Origin: Ectothiorhodospira shaposhnikovii
Lineage (GTDB): Bacteria > Pseudomonadota > Gammaproteobacteria > Ectothiorhodospirales > Ectothiorhodospiraceae
NCBI RefSeq assembly: GCF_022227765.1
Contig: NZ_JAJMLZ010000013.1
Span: forward strand, 1-58,847
Length of the DNA: 58,847 bases
Direction: 5' to 3'
Position 1 is the stretch's first letter, and each line of letters opens with the position of its first letter. Below are positions 49,082 through 58,847 of the stretch, piece after piece. Under the pieces are notes generated by a model, which saw nothing but the letters and a program-made list of their open reading frames with translations, made no database searches and had not been told where the DNA came from. The position numbers and the translations under genes were made by a program.

Positions 49082-50116
49082 GTGGACGAGAATCGCAAGA
49101 AGGCACTATCCGCGGCACTGGGTCAGATCGAGCGTCAGTTCGGTAAGGGCGCCGTCATGCGCATGGGGGATTCCACCGCCGTGCGCGATGTGGCGGTGGT
49201 CTCCACCGGTTCCCTGGCGCTGGATATCGCGCTGGGCATCGGCGGCCTGCCCAAGGGGCGGGTGGTGGAAATCTTCGGCCCGGAGTCCTCGGGAAAGACG
49301 ACCCTGACCCTGCAGGTGATCGCCGAGTGTCAGAAGCAGGGCGGCACCGCGGCCTTCGTGGATGCCGAGCATGCCCTGGACCCCACCTATGCCGAGAAGC
49401 TGGGTGTGGACGTGGACAACCTGCTGGTGTCCCAGCCGGATACCGGTGAGCAGGCCCTGGAGATCGCCGACATGCTGGTGCGTTCCGGCGCCGTGGACGT
49501 GGTGGTGGTGGACTCCGTGGCCGCCCTGACCCCCAAGGCCGAGATCGAGGGTGAGATGGGAGACGCCCATGTGGGTCTGCAGGCCCGGCTCATGTCCCAG
49601 GCCTTGCGCAAGCTCACGGCCAACATCAAGCGTTCCAACACTTTGGTGATCTTCATCAACCAGATCCGCATGAAGATCGGCGTCATGTTCGGCAATCCGG
49701 AAACCACCACCGGCGGCAACGCTCTCAAGTTCTATTCTTCCGTGCGACTGGATATCCGCCGCACCGGCGCCATCAAGAAGGGCGACGAGGTGATCGGCAA
49801 CGAGACCCGGGTCAAGGTGGTCAAGAACAAAATGGCCCCGCCGTTCAGGGAAGCCAATTTCGAGATCCTCTACGGCGAGGGCATCTCCCGCTTGGGTGAG
49901 GTGATCGACATGGGCGTCAAGGACGGCATCGTGGACAAGGCGGGTGCCTGGTACAGTTACAAGGGCGAGCGCATCGGGCAGGGCAAGGACAATGCCCGCA
50001 ACTTCCTCAAGGAACGCCCGGAGATTGCCGCCGATATCGAGGCCCAGATTCGGGAAAAGTATCTGCCCAAGCGTGGGGCGGTAGAGAGTGAGCCTGAAGT
50101 CCCGGCAGAAGACTGA
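49082..50116 (+). CDS. recA: Recombinase RecA
   Basis: A 344-residue recombinase for homologous recombination and SOS induction. It starts with GTG after AAGGGG; the N-terminus is [22 protein letters not shown]. Walker [14 protein letters not shown] is at about 66-78, Walker [11 protein letters not shown] at about 139-148, and the [22 protein letters not shown] block is the L2-loop region. No CTGT-N8-ACAG LexA box was seen between pncC and the start, so its SOS operator, if any, is of another type. recX overlaps its 3' end. Confidence 0.98.
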   Translation: MDENRKKALSAALGQIERQFGKGAVMRMGDSTAVRDVAVVSTGSLALDIALGIGGLPKGRVVEIFGPESSGKTTLTLQVIAECQKQGGTAAFVDAEHALDPTYAEKLGVDVDNLLVSQPDTGEQALEIADMLVRSGAVDVVVVDSVAALTPKAEIEGEMGDAHVGLQARLMSQALRKLTANIKRSNTLVIFINQIRMKIGVMFGNPETTTGGNALKFYSSVRLDIRRTGAIKKGDEVIGNETRVKVVKNKMAPPFREANFEILYGEGISRLGEVIDMGVKDGIVDKAGAWYSYKGERIGQGKDNARNFLKERPEIAADIEAQIREKYLPKRGAVESEPEVPAED

Positions 50117-50561
50117 CGCCGAGTCGGCGGACGATGCCGCCATTCGCCTGCTGGCCCGTCGGGAGCACTCGCGTGGTGAACTGAGGTCCAAGCTGACGGA
50201 ACGGGGTCTGGAGCAGGCCGCCGTCGAGGTCGCCCTGGACCGACTGGAATCCCGGGGCCTGCTCAGCGATGCCCGTTTCACGGAAAGTTTCGTCAGACAT
50301 CGCGTCGGGCAGGGTCACGGCCCGACGCGTATCCGTGCGGACCTGCGGCAACGGGGTGTTGCCGACTCCCTGGTGCAGGCCGTCCTGGACGAGGCGGAGG
50401 CCGACTGGGAAGCCCTGGCCCGCGATGTCCGGATCCGCCGTTTTGGTCCGGCGCTTCCCGTTGATTACCGGGAACGCAGCAAGCAGATGCGGTTTTTGCA
50501 ATATCGAGGATTCCCCACGGACATCATACGCCGTGTCATGACCGACGAAGACAAGACATGA
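50088..50561 (+). CDS. recX: Regulatory protein RecX
   Basis: A 157-residue all-helical inhibitor of RecA filaments. It has the RecX tandem three-helix repeats: [53 protein letters not shown] and [16 protein letters not shown]. It starts with GTG inside the last 29 bp of recA, so translation is probably coupled, and its stop overlaps alaS by four bases. Confidence 0.94.
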   Translation: MSLKSRQKTDAESADDAAIRLLARREHSRGELRSKLTERGLEQAAVEVALDRLESRGLLSDARFTESFVRHRVGQGHGPTRIRADLRQRGVADSLVQAVLDEAEADWEALARDVRIRRFGPALPVDYRERSKQMRFLQYRGFPTDIIRRVMTDEDKT

Positions 50562-53176
50562 AAAGCGCCGACATACGAAGCAGTTTCCTCGAGTACTTCC
50601 GCTCCAAGGGACATGAAATCGTCTCCTCGAGTCCGCTGGTACCCGGGAACGATCCCACCCTGCTGTTTACCAACGCGGGGATGGTCCAGTTCAAGGATGT
50701 GTTCCTGGGGCGCGAGCATCGTCCCTATGGTCGCGCCACCACCTCCCAGCGCTGCGTGCGGGCCGGTGGCAAGCACAACGACCTGGAAAACGTCGGTTAC
50801 ACCGCCCGTCATCACACCTTCTTCGAGATGCTGGGCAACTTCAGCTTCGGCGACTACTTCAAGCGTGACGCCATCCACTATGCCTGGGAATACCTCACCG
50901 TCGTCCTGAAGATGCCGGCCGAGCGTCTGTGGGTCACGGTCTACCAGACCGACGACGAGGCCTACGACATCTGGACCCGGGAGATCGGCATTCCCCTCAA
51001 TCGCATCACCCGCATCGGCGACAAGCCCGGCGGTGGTTCCGACAATTTCTGGCAGATGGGGGACACCGGTCCCTGCGGTCCCTGCACCGAAATCTTCTAT
51101 GATCACGGTCCCCATGTCTGGGGCGGTCCGCCCGGCTCCCCCGAGGAGGACGGCGACCGCTACATCGAGATCTGGAACCTGGTCTTCATGCAGTATGAGC
51201 GGGACAAGGACGGCAACCTCAACCCCCTGCCCAAGCCTTCGGTGGACACCGGCATGGGTCTGGAACGCCTGGCGGCGGTGATGCAGGGGGTGCATTCCAA
51301 CTACGAGATCGACCTGTTCCAGCACCTGCTGGCGGCGGTCGGTCGCCTGGTAGGGACCCACGATACCCATGCCCCGTCCTTCAAGGTTATCGCCGACCAC
51401 ATCCGCTCCTGCAGCTTCCTGATCACCGACGGCGTGATGCCCGCCAATGACGGCAGAGGCTATGTACTGCGCCGGATCATTCGCCGCGCCGCCCGTCACG
51501 GCCACAAACTGGGTCTGAGCGAACCCTTCTTCCACAAGCTGGTTGCCCCGCTGGTGCAGGTGATGGGGGATGCCTACCCGGAACTGGTGAAGGCTCAGGG
51601 CCAGGTGGAACAGGTCCTGTTGCTGGAGGAGCAGCGTTTCCAGGAAACCCTGGAGCACGGCCTCAAGCATCTGGAGGAAGGCCTCGGCCGCATTGCCGAC
51701 AAGACCATCCCCGGCGGCCTGGTATTCAAGCTTTACGACACCTACGGCTTCCCGGTGGACCTGACCGGCGACATCGCCCGGGAAAAGGGTCTGGAACTGG
51801 ACATGGCCGGGTTCGAGCACGAAATGGAACAGCAGCGCGACCGCGCCCGTGCCGCCAGCACCTTCAAGATGGCCGATGCCGGCGCCATGGCCGTGGGGGT
51901 GGCGGATTCGGACTTCGTCGGTTACGAGGCCGTGGCCGGCGACGCCCGGGTGGTGCGCCTGGCCGCCGGCCCTGATCGGCTGGGCTGTGAAACCCTCAAT
52001 GAATCTGAAGAGGGCAGTGTGGTGCTGGACACCACCCCCTTCTATGCCGAGTCCGGTGGCCAGGTGGGCGATACCGGCGTGATCGAGGGTCCCGAGGGCG
52101 AGTTCCAGGTCACCGACACCGTCAAGCAGGGCGGGGTCTTCATTCACCACGGCCTGATGTTGCGGGGGTGTCTGAAGACGGGTGATCCGGTCCATACCCG
52201 GGTCAACGAGGACCGCCGCCAGGCCGTGGTCCTGAACCATTCCGCCACCCACCTGCTGCATGCCGCCCTGCGGGAAGTCCTCGGGGAGCATGTGCAGCAG
52301 AAAGGGTCCCTGGTGGCACCGGACCGGCTGCGGTTCGACTTCTCTCACTTCGAACCCGTCACCCAGGATCAGATCGAGCGTCTGGAGGTCATGGTCAACC
52401 GCGCCATTCGGGCCAACGTGGCGGCGGAAGCGCGCATCATGCCCATCAAGGAGGCCCTGGCCGCCGGTGCCATGGCCCTGTTCGGCGAAAAATACGGCGA
52501 CGAGGTGCGGGTGCTTTCCCTGGGCGGATTCTCCACCGAACTGTGTGGCGGCATCCATGTGCAGCGCACCGGTGACATCGGGGTATTCAAGATCATCTCC
52601 GAAGGCGGCGTGGCCTCGGGCATCCGTCGGATCGAGGCGGTGACCGGGGAAAACGCGCTCCAGCACATCGGCGAAACCGAGCAGCAGCTCTCCCGTGCGG
52701 CGGAATTGCTGCGGGCCAGTCGCGGCGACCTGGCGGACAAGGTGCAGCAGGTGCTGGACCGGGCCCGCGCCCTGGAAAAGGAACTGGAGGCCATCAAGGC
52801 CAGGCTGGCCTCCCAGGCCGGCTCCAGCCTGTCGGATCAGGCCGTGGAGATCAACGGCGTCAAGGTCCTGGCCGCGCGCCTCGATGGCGCGGATCCCAAG
52901 TCCCTGCGGGATACCGTGGATCAGCTCAAGAACAAGCTGGGCGAGGCGGTGATCGTGCTTGCCACTGTGCAGGACGACAAGGTCAGCCTGGTGGCGGGAG
53001 TCACCAAGGGGCATGTCGGCAGTATCAAGGCCGGTGAGCTGGTGAATCAGGTGGCTCAGCAGGTGGGTGGTCGCGGCGGCGGTCGTCCGGACATGGCCAT
53101 GGCCGGGGGTACCCGACCCGAAGGGCTGGATCAAGCCCTCGCCTCGGTCACGGAATGGGTCCAGGCCCGTCTTTGA
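50558..53176 (+). CDS. alaS: Alanyl-tRNA synthetase
   Basis: An 872-residue enzyme. The class II aminoacylation core has [34 protein letters not shown] and [19 protein letters not shown]; the editing domain has [16 protein letters not shown] (HxxxH zinc site) and ELCGGIHV; the C-terminal DHHA1 domain closes with [16 protein letters not shown]. Length is typical. It overlaps recX and is followed by lysC and csrA, as in pseudomonads and vibrios. Confidence 0.98.
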   Translation: MKSADIRSSFLEYFRSKGHEIVSSSPLVPGNDPTLLFTNAGMVQFKDVFLGREHRPYGRATTSQRCVRAGGKHNDLENVGYTARHHTFFEMLGNFSFGDYFKRDAIHYAWEYLTVVLKMPAERLWVTVYQTDDEAYDIWTREIGIPLNRITRIGDKPGGGSDNFWQMGDTGPCGPCTEIFYDHGPHVWGGPPGSPEEDGDRYIEIWNLVFMQYERDKDGNLNPLPKPSVDTGMGLERLAAVMQGVHSNYEIDLFQHLLAAVGRLVGTHDTHAPSFKVIADHIRSCSFLITDGVMPANDGRGYVLRRIIRRAARHGHKLGLSEPFFHKLVAPLVQVMGDAYPELVKAQGQVEQVLLLEEQRFQETLEHGLKHLEEGLGRIADKTIPGGLVFKLYDTYGFPVDLTGDIAREKGLELDMAGFEHEMEQQRDRARAASTFKMADAGAMAVGVADSDFVGYEAVAGDARVVRLAAGPDRLGCETLNESEEGSVVLDTTPFYAESGGQVGDTGVIEGPEGEFQVTDTVKQGGVFIHHGLMLRGCLKTGDPVHTRVNEDRRQAVVLNHSATHLLHAALREVLGEHVQQKGSLVAPDRLRFDFSHFEPVTQDQIERLEVMVNRAIRANVAAEARIMPIKEALAAGAMALFGEKYGDEVRVLSLGGFSTELCGGIHVQRTGDIGVFKIISEGGVASGIRRIEAVTGENALQHIGETEQQLSRAAELLRASRGDLADKVQQVLDRARALEKELEAIKARLASQAGSSLSDQAVEINGVKVLAARLDGADPKSLRDTVDQLKNKLGEAVIVLATVQDDKVSLVAGVTKGHVGSIKAGELVNQVAQQVGGRGGGRPDMAMAGGTRPEGLDQALASVTEWVQARL

Positions 53177-53268
53177 ATGCATGGGTGGTACCCGGTGTTC
53201 GATGAACGGTTCTTCCACATGGCAAGGCAGTATTGTCTAATGACAAGCCTATATCCAAGTAAAAGAAT

Positions 53269-54498
53269 ATGTCTTTAATCGTCCAAAAATACGGCGGTAC
53301 CTCGGTCGGCAGCATTGAGCGCATTCAGAACGTGGCCGATAAGGTCATGGCGGCGCGTCGGCAGGGGCATGAAGTGGTGGTGGTGGTCTCCGCCATGAGC
53401 GGCGAGACCGACCGGCTGCTGGGACTGGCCAGAAGCATTCGCTCCAACATTGATGGTCGCGAGCTGGATGTCCTGCTCTCCACCGGAGAGCAGGTCACCA
53501 TCGCCCTGCTGGCCATGGCCCTGGAAGCCAAGGGATGTCCGGCCCGTTCCTATACCGGCGCCCAGGTCCAGATCCTCACCGACAGCGCCCATAACAAGGC
53601 CCGTATCCGTGACATCGACGGCGCTCGCGTGCGACGTGATCTGGCCGACGGCAAGGTGGTGGTGGTGGCCGGATTCCAGGGGGTGGACGAGCTGGGCAAT
53701 ATCACTACCTTGGGGCGTGGCGGTTCCGACACCACGGCCGTGGCGCTGGCGGCAGCGCTCAAGGCCGATGAATGCCAGATCTTCACCGATGTGGACGGGG
53801 TGTACACCACTGATCCCCGCGTCGTTCCCAAGGCCCGGCGGCTGAGCCGCATCACCTTCGAGGAGATGCTGGAAATGGCCAGCCTGGGGTCCAAGGTTCT
53901 GCAGATACGCGCCGTCGAATTCGCCGGCAAATACAATGTACCGTTGCGTGTTCTATCCTCTTTTCAGGAAGGAGAAGGCACGCTCATTACTTTTGAGGAA
54001 GAGAGCATGGAGCAGGCGCTCATTTCCGGGATCGCCTTTAACCAGAACGAAGCCCAGTTGACCGTTGCCGGTGTGCCCGATCAGCCCGGTGTGGCCTATC
54101 GACTGCTGGGTGCTGTGGCAGATGCCAACATCGAAGTGGACATGATCGTCCAGAACGTGGGAGCCGACGGCACCACGGACTTTACTTTCACCGTCCATCG
54201 CAATGATTTTGAAAAGGCTCTTGGGATCGTCCGTTCCCGTGCCGAGGCCTTGGGTGCCCGTCAAGTGACCGGTGACGACAAGATCGTCAAGATCTCCATT
54301 GTCGGCGTTGGCATGCGGTCTCATGCCGGCATCGCCAGCAAGATGTTCGAGGCCCTGGCGGCCGAGGGCATCAACATTCGCATGATTTCCACTTCCGAGA
54401 TCAAGATCTCCGTGGTGGTGGATGAAAAGTATCTGGAACTGGGCGTGCGTGCCCTGCATGATGCCTTCGAGTTGGAGCATGCCCAGTCCGGCAAGTGA
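53269..54498 (+). CDS. lysC: Aspartate kinase
   Basis: A 409-residue enzyme phosphorylating aspartate for lysine, threonine and methionine, and, in halophiles, ectoine synthesis. LIVQKYGGTSVGSIERI opens the kinase domain, with LGRGGSDTTAVALAAAL and FTDVDGVYTTDPR; two ACT domains follow from about residue 265 (VAGVPDQPGVAYRLLGAVADANI and GVGMRSHAGIASKMFEAL). The architecture is that of the monofunctional LysC-type enzyme that may have an internal second start for a beta subunit. alaS-lysC-csrA order is conserved. A hairpin at 54533-54557 separates it from csrA. Confidence 0.97.
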   Translation: MSLIVQKYGGTSVGSIERIQNVADKVMAARRQGHEVVVVVSAMSGETDRLLGLARSIRSNIDGRELDVLLSTGEQVTIALLAMALEAKGCPARSYTGAQVQILTDSAHNKARIRDIDGARVRRDLADGKVVVVAGFQGVDELGNITTLGRGGSDTTAVALAAALKADECQIFTDVDGVYTTDPRVVPKARRLSRITFEEMLEMASLGSKVLQIRAVEFAGKYNVPLRVLSSFQEGEGTLITFEEESMEQALISGIAFNQNEAQLTVAGVPDQPGVAYRLLGAVADANIEVDMIVQNVGADGTTDFTFTVHRNDFEKALGIVRSRAEALGARQVTGDDKIVKISIVGVGMRSHAGIASKMFEALAAEGINIRMISTSEIKISVVVDEKYLELGVRALHDAFELEHAQSGK

Positions 54499-54532
54499 TC
54501 AGGCGCCCGCAAGTGAGTGCAGGTGCCCTGAT

Positions 54533-54557
54533 GGGCGGACCTGGATCCGGTCCGCCC
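54533..54557 (+). terminator. Hairpin after lysC
   Basis: GGGCGGACC, seven-base loop, GGTCCGCCC, followed by TTGG with no T-run. It may be a weak terminator or a structure in the csrA leader, where CsrA often binds its own mRNA. Confidence 0.55.
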
Positions 54558-54655
54558 TTGGAAGCAAAGAACCGGCATCAAGCCGGTCGAATACCGGACC
54601 GCAGAGTCCGGACTATAAAACACAAGGTGATTGAATCCAGTCTGGAGAAAGGAAT

Positions 54656-54841
54656 ATGCTTATTTTAACTCGCAGGGTTGGTGAAACCCTCATGATCGGT
54701 GACGAAGTCACGGTCACGGTTTTGGGCGTGAAGGGCAACCAGGTACGTGTAGGTATCAATGCGCCCAAGGATGTTGCCGTGCATCGTGAAGAGATTTACG
54801 AGCGCATCCAGCGCGAGCAGGAAACGGAAGGCAACGCCTGA
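54656..54841 (+). CDS. csrA: Carbon storage regulator CsrA
   Basis: A 61-residue RNA-binding homodimer. [46 protein letters not shown] and YERIQ match CsrA, with the binding residues L4, R6, R7 and R44-type positions present. It controls mRNA translation for motility, carbon storage and c-di-GMP enzymes. The ribosome site AGGA overlaps a GGA, the CsrA target, which suggests autoregulation. The tRNA-Ser gene follows, as in E. coli. Confidence 0.97.
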   Translation: MLILTRRVGETLMIGDEVTVTVLGVKGNQVRVGINAPKDVAVHREEIYERIQREQETEGNA

Positions 54842-54955
54842 TTTTTGCCTTTAAGGACTTTACGTAAGCTCATCATTTGGGTAGTATATCGGCTTGCCGT
54901 CGGAGTTAAGGACGGCGTGGCGGCAAGCTAAATGAGATCAGCCAGCCAGAATACC

Positions 54956-55046
54956 GGAGAGATGGCCGAGTGGTCGAAGGCGCTCCCCTGCTAAGGGAGT
55001 ATGGGTCAAAAGCCCATCGAGGGTTCGAATCCCTCTCTCTCCGCCA
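54956..55046 (+). tRNA. tRNA-Ser (anticodon GCT)
   Basis: A 91-base class II tRNA with encoded CCA. GGAGAGA pairs with TCTCTCC; the anticodon stem CTCCC/GGGAG encloses CTGCTAA (GCT, for AGC/AGU); a long variable arm and the TTCGAATCC T loop follow. csrA-tRNA-Ser is a conserved pair. An inverted repeat (CTTGCCG ... CGGCAAG, about 54892-54929) lies just upstream. Confidence 0.96.
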
Positions 55047-55058
55047 TATGCCATGCAA

Positions 55059-55083
55059 AAGCCCCTGAAATCAGGGGCTTTTT
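55059..55083 (+). terminator. Terminator of tRNA-Ser
   Basis: AAGCCCCTGA, two-base loop, TCAGGGGCTT, then TTT. The left A-run could also let it act on the opposite strand. Confidence 0.92.
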
Positions 55084-55278
55084 GCTTTCTAGGCATCCGA
55101 TAGCCATACCCTATTCCACAGCCCGATAGGGCAACGCGCAAAGCACTTCTTCCTCTTGACCGCTGGCTGACGCCTCGTGCCCGAGGTAGGCTCGTGGCCG
55201 AGTGGTCAAGAACCACTTGGTAATGCCGATAAGAAAACAATGAAGTACGCTTGGCGTACGCCACAGGATCCCAGAGCC

Positions 55279-56901
55279 ATGTTGTCCTCCCTGACCATTG
55301 GCCGCAAGCTGGCCGCCTCTTTCAGCATTGTCCTCGTGATACTGCTGGTGATTGCCCTGATTGGCTGGAATGGCCTGAGTCGGATGGGTGATGCGCAGGA
55401 GCGTGTGGCGGAGACCTACGAGCAGGCCATCTTTCAGGTGCAAAAAGAGGTGGATCACTTGGTCTGGGTGAACAATCTGGCCAATGTCTTTGTGCTCGGA
55501 ACCGAGTTCCGGGGTCAATTGGACTATACCCGGTGTGACTTCGGACAGTGGTACTACGGTTTTCGTGGCAGCGATGCCTATCAACTGGCGCCCGCGGATT
55601 TCCGGCGTACTTTTGATGCCATTGAGCAGCCGCACCGGGAATTGCATCAGACAGCCATTCGTATCCTGCGTGCCATGGAAAATGGCAATCGGGGTCAGGG
55701 ACTGGAGATCTACCAAGGGCAGACCTTGGGTCACCTTAACACTCTCCGGGGGTTGCTGGATGAACTGGGCGCCGGGCTCAGTGAGCAACGGGAGGTCGTG
55801 AAGGCGCAAGCAGAGCGCACCGCCATGGCTTCCGCCACCACCATGAGCATCGCCGTCTTGACGGCGGTGGGTCTGGCCGTGCTGTTGGGTTGGCTGCTCA
55901 CCCGGGTCATCGTCACCCCCTTGAGAACCACCACGGCACATCTGCAATCCATCGCCGAGGGTGACGGAGATCTTACGCGGCGCCTGCCGGTGCAGGGGCG
56001 GGATGAGGTGGCAGATCTGTCCCGGGCCTTCAACGGCTTTGCGGATCGTGTCCACGGTCTGGTGAAGCAGGTGGTGGGGGCTTCTGCGCAATTGGCGGTT
56101 GCCGCGGAGGAACTCTCCGCCACCAGTGGAGAAATGCGTCAGCAGGTACGGCGCCAGCAATCGGAGGTGGAGCAGGTGGCCACCGCCATGAATGAGATGG
56201 CGGCCACGGTCCAGGAAGTGGCGCGCAATGCCACCGAGGCGGCGAGCACCACGCGCAGCACCGATGATCAGTCCAGGGAAGGGACCCGGGAGGTTGAGCG
56301 GACTATCGACACCATCCGGGCCCTGGCTCGGCAGGTGGAGGAATCCGCCGAGGTCATCGGTACCGTGTCGGCGGACAGCGACGAGATCGGCAAGGTGCTG
56401 GATGTGATCCGCGGCATCGCCGAGCAAACCAACCTGCTGGCCCTGAACGCAGCCATCGAGGCAGCCCGGGCTGGAGAACAGGGTAGGGGATTTGCGGTGG
56501 TGGCCGACGAGGTGCGTACGCTGGCGTCCCGCACCCAATCTTCTACCAATGAAGTGCAGGAGATGATCGAGCGCCTGCAGTCTGGTGCCGCGAAGGCGGT
56601 CAAGTCCATGGGCGAAGGACGCACCAAGGCTCATGCGGGTGTGGAGCAGGCGGCGCGTACGGGAGAATCCCTGCTGGTGATCAATCGTTCCATCGGGACC
56701 ATCAATGACATGAATGCCCAAATTGCCAGTGCTGCCGAGGAGCAGTCCGCGGTGGCCGAAGAGGTCAACCGCAACGTGATCAACATCAATGAAGGTGTTG
56801 AACAGACGGCGGCGGGTGCCGACCAGATCACTGCCGCCAGCGAGGAGTTGGCGCGCCTTGCCGCCGATCTGCAAGATCGCGTGGGACGGTTTAAGGTGTG
56901 A
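55279..56901 (+). CDS. Methyl-accepting chemotaxis protein with periplasmic CZB-type sensor
   Basis: A 540-residue chemoreceptor. TM1 is at about 12-31; a periplasmic region spans about 32-180; TM2 at about 185-207; a HAMP domain; and the cytoplasmic signalling hairpin with [20 protein letters not shown] and [13 protein letters not shown]. The periplasmic part has the full CZB zinc set: H60 (HLVW), C86 ([11 protein letters not shown]), H119 and H123 (PHRELH). CZB domains bind zinc and respond to hypochlorite, pH or zinc; they are usually cytoplasmic. The ATG at 55279 starts a clear N-in helix; the frame is open upstream to 55177 without recognisable content. It has no adjacent che genes. Confidence 0.9.
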   Translation: MLSSLTIGRKLAASFSIVLVILLVIALIGWNGLSRMGDAQERVAETYEQAIFQVQKEVDHLVWVNNLANVFVLGTEFRGQLDYTRCDFGQWYYGFRGSDAYQLAPADFRRTFDAIEQPHRELHQTAIRILRAMENGNRGQGLEIYQGQTLGHLNTLRGLLDELGAGLSEQREVVKAQAERTAMASATTMSIAVLTAVGLAVLLGWLLTRVIVTPLRTTTAHLQSIAEGDGDLTRRLPVQGRDEVADLSRAFNGFADRVHGLVKQVVGASAQLAVAAEELSATSGEMRQQVRRQQSEVEQVATAMNEMAATVQEVARNATEAASTTRSTDDQSREGTREVERTIDTIRALARQVEESAEVIGTVSADSDEIGKVLDVIRGIAEQTNLLALNAAIEAARAGEQGRGFAVVADEVRTLASRTQSSTNEVQEMIERLQSGAAKAVKSMGEGRTKAHAGVEQAARTGESLLVINRSIGTINDMNAQIASAAEEQSAVAEEVNRNVININEGVEQTAAGADQITAASEELARLAADLQDRVGRFKV

Positions 56902-57149
56902 CCACTGTTCCCTAAAAAGTTATTTATAAACAGATAATTACTTATTATTTCTAATCTATTTTGAAGTTTTATTTTTGAAAAATAAACTCTTACATTGGTT
57001 TTTTAAATTATTTTCTAAGGTAGATGGAAAATTCCATTGAAAACAGATGGATGGAGTTCCAACTGATTTTCCGTGTGTGAAGTGTCACGTGGAACATGCG
57101 CTGATTTTTTGGGGGGGAAGGAGCCGGCCAGTGGCTGGTTTGATGATGA
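56902..57149. other. AT-rich non-coding stretch
   Basis: The 248 bp between the chemoreceptor and the transposase contain, at about 56925-57015, a run of almost pure A+T, against the GC-rich rest of the window. No gene, clear terminator or promoter pair was recognised. It may be foreign DNA brought with, or a target for, the transposase. Confidence 0.5.
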
Positions 57150-58265
57150 TCAGGCGGCTTTTCGGTTGAAGATGGCCCTGGAAACTCGGATACCTCGCAC
57201 TCTCTGTTTTCTTTTTCTGGCGGCCAACTCGCAAAGTGAATCAGGGGCGCCGATGACGGGGCCGAAGGACTTGAGCATGCTGGCCGACTGAGCGACGAAA
57301 GCCTCAGTTTCCATGCCCAGGCGTAACAGAAGGCGAGGTGTCCTTTCCGGGATGAGGCCGCGTTTCATGGGGTGTATACAGCGCCCCAGGGTGTCAACCA
57401 ACTCCAGGTAATCCTCGAAGGCAAAAGGAATGGCGATTTCAAAGCGTGTCGCCGGATCGAACGGTATCAAGGGGGCTGGTTGCAGTGATTTGAGATGCTG
57501 CTCCGAGCGCAGTTTCCCCGTTTCGGAGGCATGGTCTGCGCTGGTACTGGACCGTGAGCGTGAGACATGGCAGGTGACCCTGCTGCTGTCGGCCGGCTTT
57601 CTTCGTTGCGCTTGAGTTCTGGCGACATTTCGGATGCGGCGAGCTATGCCGGTGAACTCGCATCCCTGTAGATCCTGTGCGATTCCGGCACGGACAGGGT
57701 TTAGATCCACATAAGCCATGGCGGCCAGTAACGCCTGTTCATCCAGTAGGGCCTGACTTTTAAAACGCCCTTCCCAGAAACGCCCTTTCACGCCATCTTC
57801 CTGATTGGCTTGACGGGCGATGGACTCATTAAGAACCCGCATGAACCAGGAGAGGTCGTGCAGCCTGGCGCGATACAGTTCCGCGTGCTCTTCCACTTGG
57901 GTGGCCTCTGCCGCTGAAAGCCGTTCCGGACCTTCTGAAAGGTAGCGCTGCACGGAGGAGGGGCCATTGAACAACTGTGTCCAGCGTTTCAATACCTCAT
58001 CCGTTCCCCAGTCCATGCCACGTCCGGCATCGACACGCAGCACAATGTGATAGTGATTGGACATGACCGCGTAGGCGGCAATGTCGATGGCGAAGATGTT
58101 GGACAGAGCCAACATGCGTTCCTCGATCCAACCCCGCCGATGCTCGTAGTTCATGCCGGTGAACTGATCGCGGCCACACAAAAAAGCACGCCTTACGCAT
58201 CGGCTGACCACGTGGTACCAGGGCGTTTCAGAAAGCGAGACTTGTTCGTGACGAGGTTGAGCCAT
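57150..58265 (-). CDS. REP-associated tyrosine transposase-like protein (Y1_Tnp family)
   Basis: A 371-residue HUH-type single-strand transposase relative. The N-terminal half has PWYHVVSRCVRRAFLC, AYAVMSNHYHIVLRV (the metal-binding HYH motif) and FMRVLNESIARQAN. It also has GRFWEGRFKSQALLDEQALLAAMAYVDLNPVRAG, the hallmark of RAYT/IS200-like transposases. A long basic, Ser-rich linker and a C-terminal domain of unknown fold follow, making it larger than plain RAYTs (about 150-240 residues). ATG at 58265 is preferred; 58283 would add six residues. No terminal repeats or partner TnpB gene are seen. Confidence 0.85.
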   Translation of the reverse strand: MAQPRHEQVSLSETPWYHVVSRCVRRAFLCGRDQFTGMNYEHRRGWIEERMLALSNIFAIDIAAYAVMSNHYHIVLRVDAGRGMDWGTDEVLKRWTQLFNGPSSVQRYLSEGPERLSAAEATQVEEHAELYRARLHDLSWFMRVLNESIARQANQEDGVKGRFWEGRFKSQALLDEQALLAAMAYVDLNPVRAGIAQDLQGCEFTGIARRIRNVARTQAQRRKPADSSRVTCHVSRSRSSTSADHASETGKLRSEQHLKSLQPAPLIPFDPATRFEIAIPFAFEDYLELVDTLGRCIHPMKRGLIPERTPRLLLRLGMETEAFVAQSASMLKSFGPVIGAPDSLCELAARKRKQRVRGIRVSRAIFNRKAA

Positions 58266-58427
58266 GAAAGCATCATAGCGCATTCCTTAAAGGGTTTCAA
58301 TAAAATGGGTGTCCAAATAAAAATTGAAGCTAAACAAAAAATCGAAACAAAACAACTCCAAAAAGACAGGCAGTAGCTTCATGATATTCTGCCCCGACAA
58401 TGAACCTCCAGGAGCCGAGTTCCTTCC

Positions 58428-58847
58428 ATGGCTACCCAGCTCAATCTCCCCATCGGAGTGCAATCCCTCGCCGAGATCATCAACGAGGGTTACTACTACG
58501 TGGACAAGACCCCCTGGCTGCATCGGCTGATCAAGGAAGGGAAGTATTACTTCCTCTCCCGGCCCCGACGCTTCGGCAAGAGCCTGCTGCTGGACACCCT
58601 CAAGGAACTGTTTGAGGCCAACGAGCCCCTGTTCCGCGGCCTGTATATCCATGACCGCTGGGATTGGCAGACCCGTCATCCGGTCGTCCGGATCAGTTTT
58701 GCCGATGGGGTCATGCAGACCCGGGACACCCTGGATGCCCGTATCCGGCACCTGCTGGCACTCAACCGAAAGCGCCTGAATATCGACCACAGCGGTGCGC
58801 CGGACATTGCGGGTGAGTTTTCCGATCTGATCCGCATGGCCCATCAG
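58428..58847 (+). CDS. AAA-ATPase-like/PD-(D/E)XK nuclease family protein, 3' end outside window
   Basis: The first 140 codons of a gene cut by the right edge. LPIGVQSLAEIINEGYYYVDKT and YYFLSRPRRFGKSLLLDTLKELF (a P-loop-like RRFGKS) match the AAA-ATPase_like domain (PF09820 type), which in complete proteins of about 520 residues is followed by a C-terminal PD-(D/E)XK nuclease domain. Such genes occur in many copies in some genomes and behave as mobile or selfish genes. Their function is unknown. GGAG lies 13 bases before the ATG. Confidence 0.85.
   Translation, partial: MATQLNLPIGVQSLAEIINEGYYYVDKTPWLHRLIKEGKYYFLSRPRRFGKSLLLDTLKELFEANEPLFRGLYIHDRWDWQTRHPVVRISFADGVMQTRDTLDARIRHLLALNRKRLNIDHSGAPDIAGEFSDLIRMAHQ

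Noticed and set aside
50465..53218. A 917-codon minus-strand open frame opposite alaS
   Set aside because: alaS is certain on the plus strand; the antisense frame has typical shadow composition.
58327..58381. GAAGCTA ... TAGCTTC inverted repeat upstream of the transposase gene
   Set aside because: Seven-base arms only and no matching copy on the other side of the gene, so not called as a transposon end.

Overview
The window reads as chromosomal DNA of a halophilic or haloalkaliphilic purple sulfur bacterium of the Ectothiorhodospira/Halorhodospira type (gammaproteobacterium). Four things point there. A light-harvesting antenna gene pair lies at 28279-28617. A two-enzyme glycine betaine pathway (GSMT and SDMT, the enzymes first known from Halorhodospira halochloris) sits in an operon with metK at 31439-34286. 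A carbonic anhydrase of the carboxysomal CsoSCA class stands next to a CbbR-like regulator at 4314-6873. A flavodoxin at 34962 is preceded by a NifA/sigma-54 type promoter. The genus is inference; the genes are read directly.

Layout. 1-2252: carboxymuconolactone-decarboxylase-type protein cut by the left edge, then a sirB2-nnrS operon behind an FNR/DNR-type site. 2310-4295: an eroded integrative element (RAQPRD-like and TIGR03747-like scraps, an Rpn-type nuclease gene, an integrase N-terminus) ending at tRNA-Val. 4314-8586: LysR regulator, orphan csoSCA, motB-motA. 8702-13571: HDOD-GAF protein, ispG, 4.5S RNA, FKBP-rhodanese fusion, purU, tRNA-Ser. 13690-21683: DUF1820, a sodium/solute symporter module, trkH, hypF, an acyltransferase and a membrane hydrolase. 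21790-25760: a LuxP-type AI-2 binding protein followed by a membrane GGDEF-EAL protein. 25828-26040: a DnaA-box cluster with an AT-rich stretch. 26127-28154: DUF3617, lrgAB and an unknown gene. 28209-34904: antenna genes, tex, metK-SDMT-GSMT and regulatory DNA. 34962-38056: nifF-like flavodoxin and a Fur-box-preceded exbB-exbD-exbD-tonB set.

38173-55046 is a conserved gammaproteobacterial housekeeping block: pyrG-kdsA-eno-ftsB-ispD-ispF, fdxA, mutS, a host-attachment-like gene, pcm, PilZ, pncC-recA-recX-alaS-lysC-csrA and tRNA-Ser. The right end holds a chemoreceptor with a periplasmic CZB domain, an AT-rich stretch, a REP-associated-type transposase and the start of an AAA-ATPase-like gene cut by the window edge.

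The genes fit a phototroph that fixes CO2 and probably N2, changes its antenna with oxygen, makes betaine from glycine using dedicated SAM supply, and handles K+ and Na+ gradients. The most unusual points are the LuxP/GGDEF-EAL pair, the solitary csoSCA with a shortened N-terminus, the predicted leaderless FNR-driven sirB2 transcript, and the DnaA-box cluster away from any usual origin gene. All identifications are from reading the sequence and from remembered family features; no database search was run.
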